The position numbers and the translations under genes are program-made. DNA of 64,000 nt, from the NCBI GenBank assembly GCA_964035575.1, contig OZ037842.1, forward strand, positions 1,116,001-1,180,000, written 5' to 3'. Numbering within the stretch: the first letter of the stretch is position 1; each line of letters begins with the position of its first letter. Below are positions 57,250-64,000 of the stretch, piece by piece. This DNA is from Rhynchopus sp. YZ270_cl-10 (Eukaryota; Euglenozoa; Diplonemea; Diplonemida; Diplonemidae). The notes under the pieces were generated by a model. The model was given only the letters and a program-made list of their open reading frames with translations. It ran no database searches and was not told the origin of the DNA.

Positions 57250-57304
57250 TCCGCCTTTTTTTGGTACACTGTCACGAGAGGGCTTTGCATTTCAAAACTC
57301 ATTT
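57250..57304 (+). repeat. Family C repeat, 3' part
   Basis: GGTACACTGTCACGAGAGGG, then ctttgcatttcaaaactcat and a T run. Confidence 0.7.
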
Positions 57305-58053
57305 TTTCTCTTTGTTTTTCATTTTTATATGAGAAAAAAATGGGGGGTGGTATTGTACCCTGCATCGTTTTATAGTCACCTTTGTTGACATACAGGATTA
57401 TTTTTCCCCCTCAAAAAACCCACCACCATCTACCTTCCCCCCGAGGGGGTATCTTTCAGTTTTTCCTCCACTTCCTAAAGTGTGATTAGAAACCGATAAT
57501 AGAAATGGAAAAAACCCCATAAAAAAAAAATCTCGTTTATTTGATTAGGTTCCCCTCCCAACCTTGCTTTCTCGGAAGAAGCAATGTATCAACTAATTCG
57601 GGGGGGGGGTTTTTTTTTCATTTGGTCTGTTTCTCTCTCTCTCTCTCTCTCCTATTCCATGATAAGAAGGGAGGCAAACATCAGATCTGGTTTTTGACGA
57701 TGTCCACAATACTCATTGGGTACAAATAAACCCACCATCTCTCCCCCCACACCCCTTTCCCCCACATGCGTACACTCAACGAGGAGAAATACTACAAAAA
57801 AACGAGGATATTTGCACACGAAAAAAAATTGCGTTTGTGTATGCAAAAAAAAATTGTCGACACAAACAAAAACCCCCCTCTACACTCTGAGGGATGAAAT
57901 GTGCTGTATGCACACACTCCTCTCCTCTTCGGGTTGACGGGGGGGGTGGGACACATATGGGTACTCATCCCTCCCTCCCACACCAAATATTCAAAACAAC
58001 GCAAAAAAAAAAAAAAAGCACAAAAAAAAAAAGCCTCTCCGAAACAACGATGA

Positions 58054-58536
<483 letters not shown>

Positions 58537-58568
58537 TGACACACAACGAGAAAACCCTGAAAAGCATT

Positions 58569-61500
58569 ATGGAGGTGCGAGATCCCTCCCGGAGTGTGTC
58601 TCCTACGTTGAGACTTGGGGTGGAGGGTGTTATGGCACAGTCGCCACGGTCACCTAGGTCTCCTAGTATCAGACGGAATCAGGGGAACACAGAACCTATT
58701 CGACGGTCAAGGTCGCGACCCACTGCACCGCTTCCATTAGCAGTGCAGATGCATCAGGACAACACAATTTACATCTCCGGTTCAGGCGATCCTGCGTACG
58801 TAGAGAAGCAAGGGGGGCATACAGCGTACGAAGTGACCCCGGTCTGTGCCGCGAAGCTGACCTACTCCAGGCCAGTGGGTGGTGACTACTTCTTCCGTGG
58901 TATGGCTAAGGTGCGTGACGTTGTCTGGGTTGCAGAAACGGATGGCAGCATCACCGTACGCGAGCAAGACACCGCAGAGGTGAAGCGCATCATCCACCCC
59001 CTCGAGAACACACCAAAAAAACACACAGAAGGAGCGGTTCACGTCACCAAGGATGATTTTTGTACCAGAGCGCCGGGCCATATTTTGACGTTGAATGTCG
59101 TAAATGATCGTGTCTGGGGTGGTGCGAATGATGGTAAAGTGCATGTCTACAGTTTCAGTGGAAAGCGTGAAAAGGAGTTCAAACACCATGCCGGCCCAGT
59201 CAGCACCATCACCCACTCGAATGGCAACGTTTTTGCCGGGTCATGCGACTTCAAGATCTCGCAGTACAGCAGCACAACATGCCTTTTTGTACGCCTTCTG
59301 CATGGACACCGCCTTCCGGTACGCTGTTTGCGTATGGTGGGGGACATTCTGTACTCCGGGTCCGACGACAAGACGATCAAGGTGTGGTCTTCACAGTGGA
59401 CTGTGACGAGCACGGGGTCGACCAACTCTTCTACGTCATCTTCGCTCCTTGCGACGTTGACGGGACATCGGGGTGATGTTCTTGCGTTAGAGAAGGCGAA
59501 GGGGAATATGTGGAGTGGGAGCACGGACTGCTCGATTCGTGTATGGAGTATTACCACTGCGGAGTGCGTGGCGGTGCTGCCACACCACACGGGGTGGGTG
59601 CACACATTGAAGGAGGTTGGTGGGCGTCTGTGGTCTGCTTCTCATGACGGCTCTGTGTGCATCTGGTCTGCCAAAAGCATCTCTCTCCTGCACCGCCTCG
59701 ACAGCCCACACGACGGCCTTCTCCACGGACTCTGCATCACAAAGGCCACCTCAACGTTCCGCCTCTGGACAGTAGGAGGTGACCAATTAGTCAAATTCTG
59801 GGACGTCAACGAAGGCGACACCGACACCACAGCAGAACACTGGGAGGACGTCTTCACCGCTCGCGAGAAAACATTGGAGCTGGAGCGCGTTGTACACGAA
59901 AACCTGCAGAAACACAAGAAATTCACCGATATGCTGGAATCCGCACATTCCCTCCTCGTTAAGGAGAGGCAAGACAAGGAGGATGAGATTGATCGAAACA
60001 ACACCCTACACACACTCATTGAGAAACGCGACGAACAGATTCAGGATCTTTCAGACCGGAATGAGGAAATCTTTGACCAGTACGCGAAGCTGCGTGCCAT
60101 GAGCCAGAACTTCCGCGAGAACGTACAACTCATGGTTGCACACCACCAGGAGAAGCCGCAGCACACAGCCACCTCCTCCTCCTCCTCCTCCTCCCTCATC
60201 CAACGCCTCCAGCAGATGCAACAGGAGAACGAACGCCTCCACATGGAGTTAGAGCGAAAGGCGCTCACCGCAACCACACAACGTTACTCCCCCATCCCCG
60301 AGCCACCCACAGAGCGCGGACTTAGCCCCGAGGGGGAGAAATGCCGGGAGCTAGAAATGGAGGTGGGACGTCTAACAGAACTACTACACGGTCGCGAATC
60401 CAAGCATGATTCGTCTATGGCACCACCGATTTCACCATTTGATGGAAATCTTCATAGCGCCTCAAAAGAGAGTCTAGCGAGCAATAATATGAAAGAACTT
60501 CTTGAGTCTACGGTCCAGCAGTTATCTCGGAAATGCAGTGTTTTGCAGGCAACCCTTCCACACCTCGATGAATTATTGAGCAGACAGTCACAAGATACTG
60601 GGTTCAATTCACCGCGCGCTCCATTAGAGAGTGTACGGGCTCTGGTTGAGGCAGAAGCCGCTGACTTAGGAGTAGACATACGGACGGAAGAGAGAGATGG
60701 TCCAATGATATCACCCCCCGCACCAAATCGTCATTCTGGGGTATCAGAGCCCGATATGGACCCAATCAGCAGGCGTGAGAAAGTGGAGTTGGAGCGGGAG
60801 GTGCAAAGGCTAGGGTTTGATCTTGACAAAGTGAGCACCTCTGCGGATATCAAGATTGCGCAGCTGAGACAGCACCTCGCAGAGAGAGAGGAGGAGTTGA
60901 TGTCGCTCCGCTCTAAGATCGGAAAGCTGCAGCACGCCAAGATGCAGCTTGTGTACGAAAAGGATGGTGAAGCTACTCCGACACCGAAAGAGGCCTCAGA
61001 TGAGTTCTTCGTCTCACAGCAACTCCAACGGGATTCCCTCCAGCTCGAGCTTGCCGCCATCGTCGCAGAAAAGGTTATGCTCGAAAGCGAAACAGACGCA
61101 TTAAAAGAGACCAACACAACCCTAAAAGCCTCCGTCGAAAAGCTTCAGCAAGAGTTGAAGGCAAAGGTGTGTGATTGGCTCATCTTAGCCTTTTTTTTGA
61201 TAAAACAACTTGTTGTCAATTCTAAAAAGATTGGAGGCAGCGCTGCAGGGCAAACAAAACGGATTGAAAAAAAACAGAAGCTTGCTTGTTTTCTTTGAGT
61301 ACTCAATTAACCACAACAACCGTACTTCAGTTTAACACATTTTTTCACCTTTTTGTTTTCCCGGCTTTGAGCGCACAAACAAAAGACCCGATCTTTTTTT
61401 TAAAGAGCGCAGAGGGTTTTTCTGATGTTTAGTAGTTTTGTGAAACATTGTGAGTCGTTTCATGAAGTCCAAAAAAAAATCCCACACCGCGCAGAACAAC

Positions 61501-64000
61501 GACGCAGCAGAGTGGGTAAACACCTTAGCAAAGGTCGAGGCGAAGATACGCACCAAGGAGCAAGAGCACATTGAGAAGCTCAACTCCGTGCAGGTGTGTC
61601 CCTTTCCCCCCTCCCCCTCTTCACCCACAACATCAACATTATTCAAGACAATTGAGCCGTGGCTTAAAGCTTGGGTTCATCTTACACCCTTTTCTACTCT
61701 AGTATACTACGCACATTCATCTCTCAATTTTTGCTTCTCCATGCCATACTTTCAACTTCCACCCCTCCTCTTCCCTCTATAAAACACCTCAACACAGAGC
61801 GAAAGTGAAGACCACAAACGTCGCATCGAAGAGGAGAAGGCCATATTAGACGAGACCGTCGCACGGCGTGACCTCAGCATGACGCTCTCCCTGCTGGCCC
61901 CACAGGCCGAGGTCGAGCTCAAGGTCGGCGACGAGGATGTGCAGCGCGGCAGGGTGCTTCTCCCTACACCGCCCCTGCCGCGCAGGGTCACGCTCCTGAC
62001 TGCGTCCGGGCCGGTCTCCTATGCGTACGACAACGTCACCTCCGTGAACGTTGTGTCCAGTGCACGGGGCAACCTCAGAGAGCACACAGCAACGTTGCAA
62101 CGTGAGTACGACACCATAAAGCAGCAGCAGGTCCGCCATGCTGTTGAGGCGGCAGTGCTGAAGCTCATTCCCGGGATGGAGGCGGAGGTGGACATTGCCG
62201 ATGCGAATGGGACAACAACTGTGCGTGGGAAGGTGTTGAAGTATTCCCTGCAAGAGGCCATGGATGCGCCTGAAGCAGTGCGTGTACCCATTGAGCTCAA
62301 AGCCGACAGTGGTGGTGGCGATGCCGGAGATGTCAAAAGCTATGCAGTATCCTCCATGCTAGAGGTACGGTCTGCTGTCCGCGACTTCCACAGCTTCTAC
62401 AGCAAGATCGCACGGATTCATCAAGAGAAGCGTGCCTTGGAAGACCGCCTCCGTGAAGTGGAGGCAGACGTACAAAGGCAGGCAGACACCCCCACACAGC
62501 AGGTCCTCGCCCCGGCGCCTGCCTCGGCCCTGCACAGTCAGTCTTCGGAGATAACGACTCCGGCAGGAGAAGTCGTCCCCGACCCGCGTGTGGCAGAGTT
62601 GGAGCAGCGTCTTGCGAAGGCAGAAGAAGCGGTGTGTGACAGAGATGAACGCTTAAGTGTTCTTGCACGTAGGCTTGCGAAGGAGACAGATGGTAGTAGC
62701 TCGCGGCCGCCCACGCCGCGTGCAGCAGCGGCATATGAGGGGGGTGGGTTCGTGCGTGCAGGGAGCTTCAGGCAGGAAGACAGAGAGACGCTGAACACCG
62801 AGCTCACGTCGCTTATGGAGAACTACAAAGTGATCATTGCAGAGGTTGAGTGTGAGAATGAGGAGCTCAAAGGTGCGAACGGTACGCTCAAGGGAAAGAA
62901 CGATGCGCTTAAGAAGGAAATGGTATGAACCTTTTTTCAATTGCAGCTTGTGAAATACAACCCGAATGCACTAAAGCTACATTCGACGAACTCTAAGCTA
63001 AGTACGCCTTTGGGCAACAATACACACGATTGTCGATACAGCAAATTATTAGGGGTTGCCCACTAACATACATTATTCGCAGGTTTCTCGTGTGAAGGTG
63101 ATTGAAGAAGGCCTCGCTGCGACGAAGGCGGTGAACGACCGGAGCACAGGGGACGACTCTGAGTCCTCCCGCCTGCGTGCTGAGTCCGACATGCTGCGGC
63201 AGGAGGTGTTGATCGAGGTGGCTGCGCGGGAGAGCCTTGTGCAGGAGGTGCAGCTGTTGAAGGAGGAGCTCACGATATCGAAGAACCATGCACAGCAGCT
63301 TGCATCACGCGTCGACCAGTTCGAGTCCTCGCACACTGGCAAGGTATGTTGCACCATCCGATTATACACCAAGAAGGATTGCCCACAACTACTTTAGCAT
63401 TGGTTGAGGTTCATCTTACGAACACTTCTCTTTTAATTCGGCTACAGTGACACCATCACCTAGGTTCGGGCCCTGTCACGACCAATACTTAAGGGCGATG
63501 TTCTGCGCAAGAATTACCCTCACAAGGCATCCACATCACACCACACCACCCCCGCACAGAACAGCGCCGAGGAGCTCACCTCCGCCCACCAAACGATCAA
63601 CTCCCTCTACGCAGAGCTGCAGGCAGCCACGTCGCAAATCTCCGTTGTGCAGGAGGAGAAGGACCGTGAGATCACCTCCCTCCAGCACAGCCTGCAGGCT
63701 GAGCGGGTATGTCTCCAACCCTCTCAAGGTGACTCAGAAGGGGGTTCCCTCTTCACGTTTTGTTTATTCATCCGATAATTACCAACGACACCATTGTCAA
63801 TTTTTTTTTAGAGCAGAGCGAGAACACTCAATATTCATACACCTTATCTTCAGGAAACCTTAAGAGCAGCACGCGACGCCACAACCCGCGAGGCCACCTG
63901 GCGTGAGACGCAGCTCGAGAAAGAGCTTCACAGCAAGGAGGCTGAGCTGGACCGGGTGCGTGCTGCGTCTGTGTCTGCCTCTGGCGCCTTTGGTGTTGAC
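58569..64000 (+). CDS. WD40 repeat plus long coiled-coil protein, partial at right edge
   Basis: Exons 58569-61166, 61495-61593, 61798-62922, 63083-63343, 63560-63706 and 63854-64000+ (all phase 0), giving more than 1450 residues before the window ends. A Ser/Arg/Pro N-terminus (residues 1-60) carries several SP sites. About seven WD40 repeats follow (roughly 60-415), including GDILYSGSDDKTIKVWSSQW, GHRGDVLALEKAKGNMWSGS and GGRLWSASHDGSVCIWS. From residue about 430 onward nearly all sequence is heptad-type coiled coil (for example ELERVVHENLQKHKKFTDML) broken by Ser/Pro linkers. A non-coiled globular insert lies at about 920-1040. This layout occurs in cytoskeletal, centrosomal and trafficking scaffolds. 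No specific orthologue is recognised. The first two introns use GTGTGT donors, unlike the rest of the window. The ATG at 58569 is the first Met after the minisatellite and a likely leader acceptor (CCTACAG, 58506). Confidence 0.85.
61656..61695 (+). repeat. Family B-like tail in WD40 gene intron 2
   Basis: GTGGCTTAAAGCTTGGGTTC, then atcttacacccttttct. Acceptor at 61797. Confidence 0.5.
63396..63435 (+). repeat. Family B-like tail in WD40 gene intron 4
   Basis: AGCATTGGTTGAGGTTCATC, then ttacgaacacttctctttt. Confidence 0.55.

Overview
The window is nuclear DNA from a unicellular eukaryote. The evidence is 28 spliceosomal introns inferred from frame and splice-site agreement, and eukaryote-only genes: myosin, an ERK-type MAP kinase, centrin, APC10/DOC1, EIF1AD and a GT48 glucan synthase. 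Centrin points to a centriole or flagellum, and the glucan synthase to a beta-1,3-glucan wall, cyst or storage material. I cannot place the lineage. It does not look like an animal or land plant; an alveolate, stramenopile, rhizarian or similar protist would fit.

Layout (all 15 recognised genes are on the + strand): unknown protein (763-1629); PPR-like organelle protein (2598-3917); myosin heavy chain in five exons ending in a predicted zinc knuckle (4331-10225); basic, probably mitochondrial protein in three exons (12422-14005); MAP kinase in six exons (14328-17974); a 5.5 kb repeat-rich gene-free stretch; class I PLP aminotransferase (23451-25084); small acidic protein of unknown role (25932-27978); a second repeat-rich stretch; centrin (30824-31351); a 2990-residue fusion of a GH-A-clan glycosidase-like domain to a GT48 1,3-beta-glucan synthase (31828-41880); a third repeat-rich stretch with an unusual inverted-repeat element; APC10 (46547-47101); proline-rich protein with a C-terminal PH-like domain (47386-50391); EIF1AD (51239-51766); an 84-residue single-pass membrane protein (52537-53167); uracil-DNA glycosylase with a long N-terminal extension (54005-56593); and a WD40 plus coiled-coil protein that runs off the right edge (58569-64000+). 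The genes are mostly unrelated housekeeping functions; I see no metabolic operon or defence island.

The most unusual feature lies between and inside the genes. Several dozen short (about 40-130 bp) dispersed repeats fall into a few families (called A, B, C, D and G here) with different heads. Families A, B, C and G share a similar 3' module: a GAGAGGC-like box, then a stretch close to ATCAACTT, then a pyrimidine run. Many sit in introns, some within about 15-150 bp of the 3' splice site, and every copy I can orient runs the same way as the genes. This resembles introner-like elements or SINEs that share a tail. Introns almost all begin GTAT (26 of 28).

Other structured non-coding DNA includes a 757-bp hAT-like non-autonomous transposon nested in a family A copy with a perfect 8-bp target duplication; a 579-bp inverted-repeat element filled with a 10-bp phased A-tract array; a small 116-bp MITE sharing the same CATTT duplication; a three-copy hairpin array with compensatory substitutions upstream of centrin; and a (TCTCCCCCC)n minisatellite just upstream of the WD40 gene. 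No reverse transcriptase, transposase, tRNA, rRNA or CRISPR was recognised.
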